32,937 nt of DNA. Origin: Verrucomicrobiota bacterium. GTDB lineage: Bacteria; Verrucomicrobiota; Verrucomicrobiia; Limisphaerales; CAIMTB01. Positions 1 through 7,659 of this stretch are shown in pieces. The DNA is taken from contig CAUJJW010000236.1 in the NCBI GenBank assembly GCA_963205105.1, positions 1 to 32,937 of the forward strand, written 5' to 3'. A program made the translations under genes and the position numbers. Within the stretch, counting starts at the first letter, position 1. Each line of letters begins with the position of its first letter. The notes beneath the pieces are model-generated. The model was not told where the DNA came from and ran no database searches. It saw nothing but the letters and a program-made list of their open reading frames with translations.

Positions 1-1587
1 GCTGAACTTGAAGCCGCCAACATTGTTGGTGTAGGTGGTCGTTTGGACGGTGGGATTGGCCAGTTGGGATTCCAGAGTCGCCTGGGTGACGCGGGAGCCA
101 CCGATGATGTTGATGCCGGCGCATTCGTGATCGGCTGTCACCACCACAAGGGTGTCGGGATGGGTGCGGGCAAATTCCAGGCACCGGGCGATCGCATGGT
201 CGAATTCGATGGTGTCAAGAATCCAGCGTTCGGTGTCCATGTTGTGGGCCTGCTTGTCGATGCTGGCGGCTTCGACCATGAGGACGAATCCATTGGGGTT
301 GCGGTCGAGCACTTCCAAAGCCTTGTCCGTCATCTCCTCCAGCATGGGTTGGTCGGGGAAGCCGTAGTCTTCAACCACCGAGGCCGCGGCGCCCGCTGGC
401 TTGGTTCCGCGACGCCCGTCGATTTTGTCTTTGGCCACGTTCATGTTGGAGAGCGCGAACAGTCCCAGCAGTTTGCGGGTATCCGCAGGGGTGTTCTCCA
501 GGGACGCGCGATCGGCTGCGTACTGCCAGCCGGCGGTCTGGAATTCCGCGATCAAATTGCGGTTGGTGTCGATGAGGCCAGCCGGAATACCCCAGCCTGT
601 GGACAGTTCGTCCGGGAGCACATAGTCGGTGGCGGCATTCCGTCCGGATCCAGGCGTCTCGGCGGGAAGGAACCATTTACGACCGCCGCCCAGCAGGACG
701 CTCAAACCGCTGCGACCGCTTTCATCCAGGTACTGGTCACAGATGCCCGAGCCTGCGGCTCGCGCCTGGGTGTGGGTGGCGAAGGAAGCTGGCGTGGCGT
801 CAAACACGTCGGAAGTGGTGACAATGCCAAGCGACTTTCCTTGGGTGCGGCTGAGGAATTCGCCGACATTCTCGATACGGGGATTGTCGAAATTGGCGGA
901 GGTATCGTCCGGAAAGACCCCATGCTGGTTGTTGTTTCCCTTGTTGCCGGTGGAGTAGCACGCGGCACCTGGGGAGGAGTCGGTGACAATGGAGTTGAGC
1001 GAGTGGGTGATCACCAGCCCGGTGTAGGGCATCTGGTCCATCGCGAGCAGGGCGTTGGCCTTGCCCATGGTGGCGTTGAACTTCATCAGGCGGGCCGCGG
1101 TGCGGTGGGCGATTCCCATCCCGTCTCCGATGCAGAAGATGACGTTTCGAGCCCGGCGCCCGCGTTGCTGAATGTGGACAACCTCGAAGTTGCCGGTTGC
1201 GGTCACGGTTTTGCCGTCGCTTTGCGAGGCCTGCACGGTGAACTCGTGAACTCCGGGGGTTTGCTGCTCAAACGCCCGCAGGGTGGCGATGGTCCAATTC
1301 GTCGCGCTACCCGCTGTTCCAGGCGACAACGTCACCACACCAGGCAACTTCACGCCGCCCACCGAAAAATCGGCGCCGACGATGGTCTGTCCGGCATCCG
1401 GGGCGATGGACGCCTGAAGATCGAAGCGCTGGCCCGGGAGGAACCGGGCGATGACTGGGCCGTTGGAACTTCCAAGGGTGAACAGTTTGCTGGGCGGCGT
1501 CAGGCGACGCACCGAAGGATCGGCGTTGGCTGCCAGGCCGACCCAACAGGCGGCGGCAACAAGCGTGGAGTTTACGAGCTTTTTCAT
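1..1587 (-). CDS. Alkaline phosphatase, exported (C-terminus cut by window edge)
   Basis: This is the reading frame opposite a long meaningless plus-strand ORF. It starts at ATG 1587 and stays open for 529 codons to base 1, so the C-terminus is missing. The N-terminus MKKLVNSTLVAAACWVGLAA is a signal peptide. Residues about 25-140 form an Ig-like accessory region, and the phosphatase domain starts near 150. Family signatures are visible: IGDGMG with metal-binding Asp155, TDSSPGA with the nucleophile Ser204 after Asp203, EAASIDKQAHNMD, and TADHE with Asp486-His487. The enzyme hydrolyses phosphomonoesters outside the cytoplasm using Zn/Mg. It follows the 203-residue exported gene by 80 bp on the same strand, so the two may be cotranscribed. 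The family call is firm; the substrate is unknown. Confidence 0.93.
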   Translation of the reverse strand, partial: MKKLVNSTLVAAACWVGLAANADPSVRRLTPPSKLFTLGSSNGPVIARFLPGQRFDLQASIAPDAGQTIVGADFSVGGVKLPGVVTLSPGTAGSATNWTIATLRAFEQQTPGVHEFTVQASQSDGKTVTATGNFEVVHIQQRGRRARNVIFCIGDGMGIAHRTAARLMKFNATMGKANALLAMDQMPYTGLVITHSLNSIVTDSSPGAACYSTGNKGNNNQHGVFPDDTSANFDNPRIENVGEFLSRTQGKSLGIVTTSDVFDATPASFATHTQARAAGSGICDQYLDESGRSGLSVLLGGGRKWFLPAETPGSGRNAATDYVLPDELSTGWGIPAGLIDTNRNLIAEFQTAGWQYAADRASLENTPADTRKLLGLFALSNMNVAKDKIDGRRGTKPAGAAASVVEDYGFPDQPMLEEMTDKALEVLDRNPNGFVLMVEAASIDKQAHNMDTERWILDTIEFDHAIARCLEFARTHPDTLVVVTADHECAGINIIGGSRVTQATLESQLANPTVQTTTYTNNVGGFKFS

Positions 1588-1667
1588 GGGTAGGAGCGTG
1601 ACCGAAGGGATGTTGTGCTGACGGTTGAGGTACGACGGGAGAATGACGCGAGACGGCTGCGCTGGAA

Positions 1668-2279
1668 TTAGCGCCCCGCCTGCGAAGGCTTCACGTGCGG
1701 CGACGACGTTAAGGGGCTGCTGGGAGCCGCATGCGCACGCCATGGAGCGGAACTGCGGAGGCGTACATGAGACACACGACCGTCCGCTGATTCCGAGGGG
1801 CCGAGTTCAAGAACACCTTCCACCGACAAGATGCCTCGGCCATGGGGAATGACGGGCATCGGCCCCCGGGGGTAGATGACCTGGACGGTGTTCGCCGGTA
1901 GGTCGTCGGCGAGCCCGTATTCGCGTTCGTGCATTTGCATGGGCAGAGGAGCCAGGAGCAGACTGAAGGGAACAGGGGCCGTCTGGCGCACCATGTACCC
2001 ATGGATACTTACCGTCTTGCCGATCAGCGCTTTTGCCCGTTCCGAATACTCCAACCCTTGCGGGCCGATCGGGCGCTGAAAGATCTGATCGATGGGGAGC
2101 TCGACTGCCGGGGCGAAAGCAGCCGATTTCGGGTGGTTTGCGGGTTCAACCGTCCTCGATTCGAGAGAGCTGAACACCGCGGGAGGGCTTGTCTCGTTGG
2201 CCGAAGGTGCCTCGACCAGAAGTCCTCCGGTCAGGAACGAGGCAAGCCAAACCGGTGAAACGTGGAATGTTCGATTCAA
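1668..2279 (-). CDS. Small exported protein of unknown function upstream of alkaline phosphatase
   Basis: This 203-residue frame has a hydrophobic N-terminus (VWLASFLTGGLLVEAPSA) that looks like a signal peptide. The only usable start is TTG at 2279, supported by AAGGG a few bases upstream; no ATG lies in the N-terminal part. The conserved-looking core is residues 60-165, with LPIDQIFQRPIGP, KALIGKTVSIHGYMV and a segment ending NTVQVIYP. This core recalls the DUF3299-type periplasmic fold (beta-rich, around an IHGYMV-like strand), but that is from memory and uncertain. The C-terminal 35 residues are low complexity. It lies upstream of the alkaline phosphatase on the same strand. The divergent lectin gene starts about 195 bp away, so 2280-2473 probably holds both promoters. 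Confidence 0.72.
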   Translation of the reverse strand: MNRTFHVSPVWLASFLTGGLLVEAPSANETSPPAVFSSLESRTVEPANHPKSAAFAPAVELPIDQIFQRPIGPQGLEYSERAKALIGKTVSIHGYMVRQTAPVPFSLLLAPLPMQMHEREYGLADDLPANTVQVIYPRGPMPVIPHGRGILSVEGVLELGPSESADGRVSHVRLRSSAPWRAHAAPSSPLTSSPHVKPSQAGR

Positions 2280-2473
2280 TTCACCCTTAGGATAAGGGTT
2301 TGGATGGCGAGTCTGCGGCTATTGGAAGAAGGATGGGTGGAGATTGTGTGGCGAAGCTGTAACCGAAGCGCCTTGGACATGGCACCCGGCGATGGGTGGC
2401 CGCTCGTATCGTGTTTTCAGAGCTGTGTACGGAAAGGCACCCAGACGACAACTTGCATCGTCAGCCTCCTAGA

Positions 2474-3274
2474 ATGACGTGGAAATTAGTGATTCCTTCT
2501 ATGGCGTGCTTTGCGTGGCTGATGCAGGGAGCTTCGCACGCAGACCCTGCGAAGCCGTCTGGGCCCGGCGTCGCCGCAGGCCCGTTTTTCAATCCGTGGA
2601 ACGGCCACCTCTATTACATGCTCGAGTCCTCCAATTGGACGTCCGCGCAGGCTGCCGCCCGGCAGTTGGGTGGCGATCTCGTGACCATCAACAATGACGA
2701 GGAATGCGATTGGATCTTCGAGACGTTCTCGTTCTTTGAAGGGCGTGCCCGTGCGCTCTGGTGCGGGCTCACGGACGCAACCGAGGAGGGCGCCTTTCGA
2801 TGGGTGAGCGGGGAGTCGACGGACTTCGAGAACTGGGCCGTGGGAGAACCCAATGCCCAACCTGAGTTCGCTGCGCTGGAGAACTATGTGTTTCTCTATC
2901 CTACTGCGAACCCACGGGAACGACGGTGGCGGGATGCCTCGGACTCGGCGGTGGAGCGATATCTGCCCTCGGCGCTTTGGGCGGCAGTTGAGGATACGGT
3001 CTTTGACTGCCAGGGACTGGTGGAGGTGGCGATTGCCGCTCCCCACAGCGTTGTTCCACGGATCTCGTTGGATTCTGATTTCCTCTCAATCTCCTGGGAT
3101 GTCCGTGTCGGTGCGAGCTATCAGCTTCAAGTCGCCGACCGCGTCGCTGGGGCGTGGCAAAACGTCGGGACTGCGGTCACTGCCGTGCCGGGAGACGAAC
3201 GGACTCAGGTCCGCCTGGCACGGATGGACCCCTCCGAAGGTTTCGAGTTCTATAGGGTTCTCCACGTGCGCTGA
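2474..3274 (+). CDS. Exported C-type lectin domain protein
   Basis: The chosen start, ATG 2474, begins MTWKLVIPSMACFAWLMQ, a clean signal peptide; the frame is open 26 codons further upstream but that stretch is not protein-like. Mature residues about 35-180 form a C-type lectin-like domain: FNPWNGHLYYML, WTSAQAAARQLGGDLVTIN, LWCGLTDATEEGAFRWVSG, then NWAVGEPNAQPE and RRWRDAS. The EPN triad is the calcium-coordinating motif of mannose/glucose-type lectins, although the usual WND is WRD here. The final 70 residues (ISWDVRVGASYQLQVAD ... FEFYRVLHVR) are a beta-rich tail seen on many exported verrucomicrobial proteins. The likely role is carbohydrate binding at or outside the cell surface. It is followed at 112 bp by the beta-helix gene on the same strand. 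Confidence 0.85.
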   Translation: MTWKLVIPSMACFAWLMQGASHADPAKPSGPGVAAGPFFNPWNGHLYYMLESSNWTSAQAAARQLGGDLVTINNDEECDWIFETFSFFEGRARALWCGLTDATEEGAFRWVSGESTDFENWAVGEPNAQPEFAALENYVFLYPTANPRERRWRDASDSAVERYLPSALWAAVEDTVFDCQGLVEVAIAAPHSVVPRISLDSDFLSISWDVRVGASYQLQVADRVAGAWQNVGTAVTAVPGDERTQVRLARMDPSEGFEFYRVLHVR

Positions 3275-3386
3275 CGGGGTCAGTCGGACAGCGCCTTCAA
3301 AAGGCCCTTTGGGCAAACATATCGCGTCATGACGCTTGGCGTCCTGGGGCTTTCGTTTTCGAATGAGGCAAGCCGTTGGCTCGATC

Positions 3387-5384
3387 ATGAAAACACTCTT
3401 GGTTCCAAAGCGTGCTGCTTGTTATGCAGTCTGGGCGGGGTTCCTGATGGCCACTCTCCTGCCGTCCCCTGCCGCCTCCATCCACGTCGCTCCCGGGGGT
3501 AACGACTCCGCCAATGGCTCGCCGACTACGCCGTTGCGCTCCGTCCCTGCCGCCGTCAGCAAAGCCCGAGCCTCGGAACGACCCGTGTCAATCTTCCTGG
3601 CGGACGGGCGATACGAGTTGGAGGAACCTTTGAAGCTCGGGGCGGCCGATTCCGGTCTGACTCTGCGCGCGGCTCCCGGCGCACGGCCGGTGGTCAGTGG
3701 CGGCCAAAGGATCACCGGATGGGTGCAGGACCCGGCCAAGCCCGGGCTCTGGCGGGTCACGCTGCCGGAGGTGCGGGATGGCGCCTGGTATTTTCACCAG
3801 GTGTTCGTGAATGGACAGCGCGCCCAACGGGCCAGGACACCGAATGAAGGTTTCTTTCGGACCACCGACCGGTTGGGCACCAACACCTCGATCGAGCTTC
3901 GTTTCAAGGCCGGCGATCTTTCCCCGGCGTGGGCCGCCTTTCCCGAGGCCCGTCTGGTCATGCTGATGAAATGGACCGACCTCCAGGTGCCGATTCGGTC
4001 CGTGGATGCGACGGGCAACGTCGCCATCCTGCCGGGTGGACCACGCCCCTACTGGATGGACGAAAAGAACGCGCGGTACTGGGTCGAGAACGTGCCGGAC
4101 GCCCTGGACGCCGCCGGCGAATGGTACCTGGACCGGTCCTCGGGGGTGTTGTCGTACCTCGCGCTGGCTGGCTTGGATCCCAATCAGGCCGTGGTGGTCG
4201 CCCCGCGGTTGCGCCGGCTGTTGGAAGTCGAGGGCGACCCGGGAACGTCGAACGCGGTGGAGGGACTTCGGTTCCAGGGGATCGTGTTTTCCGAGACCGA
4301 CTATGAAGTGCCGAACGACGGCATGATTTCACCGCAGGCCGCGGTTCCCGTGAAAGGAGCCGTCGTGGTGAAGCATGCGATCCGGGGCACGTTCGAGGAT
4401 TGCGTGTTCGAGAACCTCGGCGGGTACGCGCTCGAACTCGGGCGTGGCGCCCAGGATTGGACGGTCCAAGGTTGCGAAATCCGGGGTTCCGGCGCAGGCG
4501 GTATCCGAATGGGTGAACCGGACGATCGCCAACCGAACGCCTTCGCGGCGTGCCGCGGACATCGGATCCTCGACAATCACCTGCACCAGCTGGGGCGCAT
4601 CTTCGCCCCGGCAGTGGGCATCATCGTGTTCCAGTCGGGCCAGAACCACATCGCCCACAATGAGATCAACGATCTCTATTACACCGCGATTTCGGTGGGC
4701 TGGAACTGGGGGTATCAGGAGACGCCATGCCGGGAGAATCTGATCGAGTTCAATCACCTGCATCACATCGGGCAGGGGCGGTTGAGCGACATGGGCGGGA
4801 TCTACACGCTGGGCATTCAGAAAGGAACGATCCTGCGCAACAACCTCATCCACGACGTGACCAGCTACGACTACGGCGGCTGGGGACTGTACCCGGATGA
4901 AGGCAGCACCGGAATCCTGCTGGAAAGCAACGTGGTCTATCACTGCAAGAGCTCGGGATTCCATCAGCACTACGGCCGTGAGAACACCGTTCGGAACAAC
5001 ATCTTCGCGTTCAACGTGGAGAATCAGCTGATGCGCACCCGCGACGAAGACCACACCTCGTTCTTCTTCACCAACAACATCGTGTACTTCGACACCGGCC
5101 GGCTGCTCGGCAGTTCCTGGAAGAACGACCGGTTCGTCATCGATCGGAACATCTACTTCGACACACGGGCGGGTTTGGATGCTTCGAAGATGGATTTTGC
5201 GGGAGTCACCTGGGAGCGCTGGCGCGGACGCGGGCATGACGGGCAGTCCTTGATCGCAGACCCGTTGTTCGTGGACGCCGCGAAACGGGACTTTCGGCTC
5301 AAACCCGAATCGCCCGCCTTCAAGCTGGGTTTCCAGGCGCCGGATCTTCGGACGGTCGGGCCGAGGCCGGTGTCGGCGCGATGA
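3387..5384 (+). CDS. Exported right-handed parallel beta-helix protein, possible glycoside hydrolase (GH141-like)
   Basis: Start ATG 3387 (MKTLLVPKRAACYAVWAGFL) gives a signal peptide and 665 residues. The N-terminal motif IHVAPGGNDSANGSPTTPLR is typical of exported beta-helix carbohydrate-active proteins. Next comes a small insert domain with VVSGGQRITGW and FHQVFVNGQRAQRARTPNEG, the arrangement I associate with the GH141 family (fucosidase/xylanase-like). From about residue 290 there are repeated beta-helix coils such as FEDCVFENLGGYALEL, VQGCEIRGSGAGGIRMG and LRNNLIHDV. The likely role is binding or cleaving a plant or algal polysaccharide outside the cell. The beta-helix call is firm, while the GH141 placement and the substrate are inference. 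The lectin gene just upstream fits a polysaccharide-use context. Confidence 0.9.
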   Translation: MKTLLVPKRAACYAVWAGFLMATLLPSPAASIHVAPGGNDSANGSPTTPLRSVPAAVSKARASERPVSIFLADGRYELEEPLKLGAADSGLTLRAAPGARPVVSGGQRITGWVQDPAKPGLWRVTLPEVRDGAWYFHQVFVNGQRAQRARTPNEGFFRTTDRLGTNTSIELRFKAGDLSPAWAAFPEARLVMLMKWTDLQVPIRSVDATGNVAILPGGPRPYWMDEKNARYWVENVPDALDAAGEWYLDRSSGVLSYLALAGLDPNQAVVVAPRLRRLLEVEGDPGTSNAVEGLRFQGIVFSETDYEVPNDGMISPQAAVPVKGAVVVKHAIRGTFEDCVFENLGGYALELGRGAQDWTVQGCEIRGSGAGGIRMGEPDDRQPNAFAACRGHRILDNHLHQLGRIFAPAVGIIVFQSGQNHIAHNEINDLYYTAISVGWNWGYQETPCRENLIEFNHLHHIGQGRLSDMGGIYTLGIQKGTILRNNLIHDVTSYDYGGWGLYPDEGSTGILLESNVVYHCKSSGFHQHYGRENTVRNNIFAFNVENQLMRTRDEDHTSFFFTNNIVYFDTGRLLGSSWKNDRFVIDRNIYFDTRAGLDASKMDFAGVTWERWRGRGHDGQSLIADPLFVDAAKRDFRLKPESPAFKLGFQAPDLRTVGPRPVSAR

Positions 5385-5409
5385 GCGTCGCAAAGCCAGC
5401 GCCGAGTCC

Positions 5410-6951
5410 TCATGGGCTTGGCGTGATCACCGCAATGTCCAGGGAGCCGAGCCCCATGCGCATGCGCGTGTCGTACTCGGGATCGACCGGGGCTATTTCC
5501 TCGATCAACCACACCGGGCTTCCAGCTTCCGCGGGACGATCTCCCGCTTGGGTCATGCGGTACCGCTGGAGCATGGCGTCGTCGACCCCGTCCTTGAAGT
5601 AAGGTTTCAGCTGGAGTGTCTCCGTCGGGAGTTGGCCGCCGTTGGCGTCGAGGTACCCCTTCAGCGCCTCCTGCCATTGCCCGTAGGCATTGTGCTTGGC
5701 GCGACTTCGCAACTGCATCAGTGAGACTTTGACTTCCTCCGCGGTCCCAAACTTCGCCTTCTTGGCCGCCTCCAGCCAGTCCGACTCACTCAACAGGTTC
5801 AACTCGGGAATGCGCAACTGGGGCGATGCTTCCAGGTGGCCGTTGAGTTCCGCCGCCCGCGACGTCAAATCCAGCACGGACTGGGTGAAGGGATCGGCGG
5901 TTGCTGAGGCGGTTTTCTTCAGCTGCGCGAACTGTTGTTCCAGGCCTCGCAAGCGGGCCACCTCGCCCCTCAGGCGCAGCAACTCCGCTGACGGTGCCTG
6001 GGTCTGTGGGCGCGACTGAGTCCCTTGGAGCGCCGATAGTTCGCGCGCCACCGCTTCACGACTTCGCTCCGACAGGTCCAGCTGCTCCTCCAGGCGCGCT
6101 TGCGCAGCCGTCAAGGACGCTGCCGTCTGCTGCCAACGCGCGGCTTGGCGCGTCTCATAAACTCCGGTGCCCACCGCGACGACCAGCGTCGCGCCAAGGA
6201 TCACTTTTTGAAGGGTCGTCATGGTGATGGTTTGGGAAAGTCCGGTGGAAAAACCTGCGCCCGCGGCCATCGTAGTCCCGGCTACCGTGCTCGCGGAGGC
6301 CGCGAGGGAAGCTGCCAGCCCGACCGGTGCGGCATGCACGGAGTGCGCCGACAACGCCGCGGACAGCGCCAGCGAGGTGGTGGTCAAGCCACGCCGTAAG
6401 AAGGTCTCTCGGAGACGCTCCAGGGCGCGACTCACGCGTTTCTGGGCGGCATCATCGCTCACACCCAACGCGCGACCCACGGCGGCGAAATCCTGGTTCT
6501 TGAAGAATCTCAGAAGCAGGGCCTCGCGGTCCGGGTCCTTGAGATCGGCCATGGCTTTATCGAGGGCCGGGCGGACCTGGTCCCAGTCGATGGAGGATTC
6601 GGATGTGGACGAGGTTTCGCTGGGCTCCATGGCAAGGGTCTCTCGGAGGTGTCGGCGACGTGCCTCACGCCGGTGATTGGCTGCCTCGTAGTGAAGACCG
6701 CGGTACAACCAGCCCAGAACCGAGACCTCGGCCCCGGCGCGGGAGGTGGTGTCGGCGACCGAGCGGGCTTTGCGGGCGAGATCGACGAAAACATTCTGAA
6801 GGAGGTCCCGGGCCACGTCCGGGGAGCCGGCCTGACGAAGCGCCGCCGAATAGAGCAGGTCGGTATGGCGGACAATGATCTCGCGAAAGGCCGTCTCGTC
6901 ACCCTTCCCGGCATACTCCCGCAGCAGTTCTTGGTCCGACAGCGCCTTCAT
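5410..6951 (-). CDS. ECF-type sigma-70 factor fused to a membrane/coiled-coil C-terminal extension
   Basis: Start ATG 6951 (MKALSDQELLREYAGKGDET) is preferred to an upstream TTG because GGTGGA precedes it and the ATG overlaps the previous gene's stop as ATGA. Sigma region 2 spans residues about 10-100 (TAFREIIVRHTDLLYSAALR, DLLQNVFVDLARKA). Region 4 spans about 125-185, with a helix-turn-helix around FAAVGRALGVSDDAAQKRV. A long hydrophobic stretch follows (about 195-265) ending in a likely membrane helix at 249-265. Then come a coiled coil at about 275-345 and a C-terminal domain of about 160 residues that I do not recognise. This layout is recurrent in Pedosphaera-type Verrucomicrobia. No separate anti-sigma gene is adjacent, so the tail may do the regulating (inference). 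Confidence 0.92.
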   Translation of the reverse strand: MKALSDQELLREYAGKGDETAFREIIVRHTDLLYSAALRQAGSPDVARDLLQNVFVDLARKARSVADTTSRAGAEVSVLGWLYRGLHYEAANHRREARRRHLRETLAMEPSETSSTSESSIDWDQVRPALDKAMADLKDPDREALLLRFFKNQDFAAVGRALGVSDDAAQKRVSRALERLRETFLRRGLTTTSLALSAALSAHSVHAAPVGLAASLAASASTVAGTTMAAGAGFSTGLSQTITMTTLQKVILGATLVVAVGTGVYETRQAARWQQTAASLTAAQARLEEQLDLSERSREAVARELSALQGTQSRPQTQAPSAELLRLRGEVARLRGLEQQFAQLKKTASATADPFTQSVLDLTSRAAELNGHLEASPQLRIPELNLLSESDWLEAAKKAKFGTAEEVKVSLMQLRSRAKHNAYGQWQEALKGYLDANGGQLPTETLQLKPYFKDGVDDAMLQRYRMTQAGDRPAEAGSPVWLIEEIAPVDPEYDTRMRMGLGSLDIAVITPSP

Positions 6952-7559
6952 TCCACCACAACACAACCGCCGATCCCAAAATCCGACAACCGAGTTGTCA
7001 CGGCGCTAGCGAACGGGGCCGATTCATCCTTTCGTTGACCCACGGGAAGACTCGGTTCCAACACCGCCCGGCGCAGCAACTCGTTCCCATTCTCGGAACG
7101 TTCCCTCCAGAACCGGATATTCTGATCGCCAAACGACCGCCTTGGGAACTCTCCTGCTCCCGCTTCCAGCAGTGCGGTCAGGACGTCCCAGCGACCTGGG
7201 CCAATCTGGGACAGCGCCCAGCCGTAGGGCGGGCTCGGAGGAAACTGGGCACTCCTGTTCTCCCCTCCTGCCGCTGTGAGTCGCTTGAGACCCTCGAGGA
7301 GAACAGGAATCGCTTCACCCGCGGTGGGTCCGATCTCACCCAACCGCCTCACGGCACCGCTGGCCACACTCGGATCCTGCCACCCCGCGTACCCGATCAG
7401 TTTCGCGATCACGTCGGGGCTGGGTGGCAGCTCCCGGATTCTCATCAGCCCGGTGATTGCCGACATGCGGTCGTCCACCTGGGGCACGAGCGAGTCGCAC
7501 CATCCGCCGGAGGATCCCGCCAGCCATCCCGCCAGCACCCAAGATAGGCGTCGGCTCAT
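6948..7559 (-). CDS. Exported HEAT-like repeat protein, coupled to the sigma factor gene
   Basis: The start is ATG 7559, with GAGG just upstream, giving 203 residues from MSRRLSWVLAGWLAGSSGG, a probable signal peptide. The frame is open further upstream without a better start. Residues about 45-120 contain HEAT/armadillo-like helical units: VIAKLIGYAGWQDPSVASGA, VRRLGEIGPTAGEAIPVLLE. The rest has no recognised domain. The stop TGA overlaps the ATG of the sigma factor gene as ATGA, so translation of the two is probably coupled. A role as a partner or sensor for the membrane-tailed sigma factor is a reasonable guess, but nothing in the sequence proves it. The sialate O-acetylesterase gene ends 100 bp upstream on the same strand. 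Confidence 0.78.
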   Translation of the reverse strand: MSRRLSWVLAGWLAGSSGGWCDSLVPQVDDRMSAITGLMRIRELPPSPDVIAKLIGYAGWQDPSVASGAVRRLGEIGPTAGEAIPVLLEGLKRLTAAGGENRSAQFPPSPPYGWALSQIGPGRWDVLTALLEAGAGEFPRRSFGDQNIRFWRERSENGNELLRRAVLEPSLPVGQRKDESAPFASAVTTRLSDFGIGGCVVVE

Positions 7560-7659
7560 GCCATCCTCATACGCCCAGCGTTCGTGCTGGCAATGTCGAA
7601 GTTGGAAGGAGCGTTTCCGCTCCACGTGCCTTCGACGGTCGGGACACCGTGATCGCGGC

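Noticed and set aside
43..1593. 516-residue open frame on the plus strand
   Set aside because: It is the opposite-strand shadow of the alkaline phosphatase, which carries the catalytic motifs. The plus frame has no domain and an odd composition.
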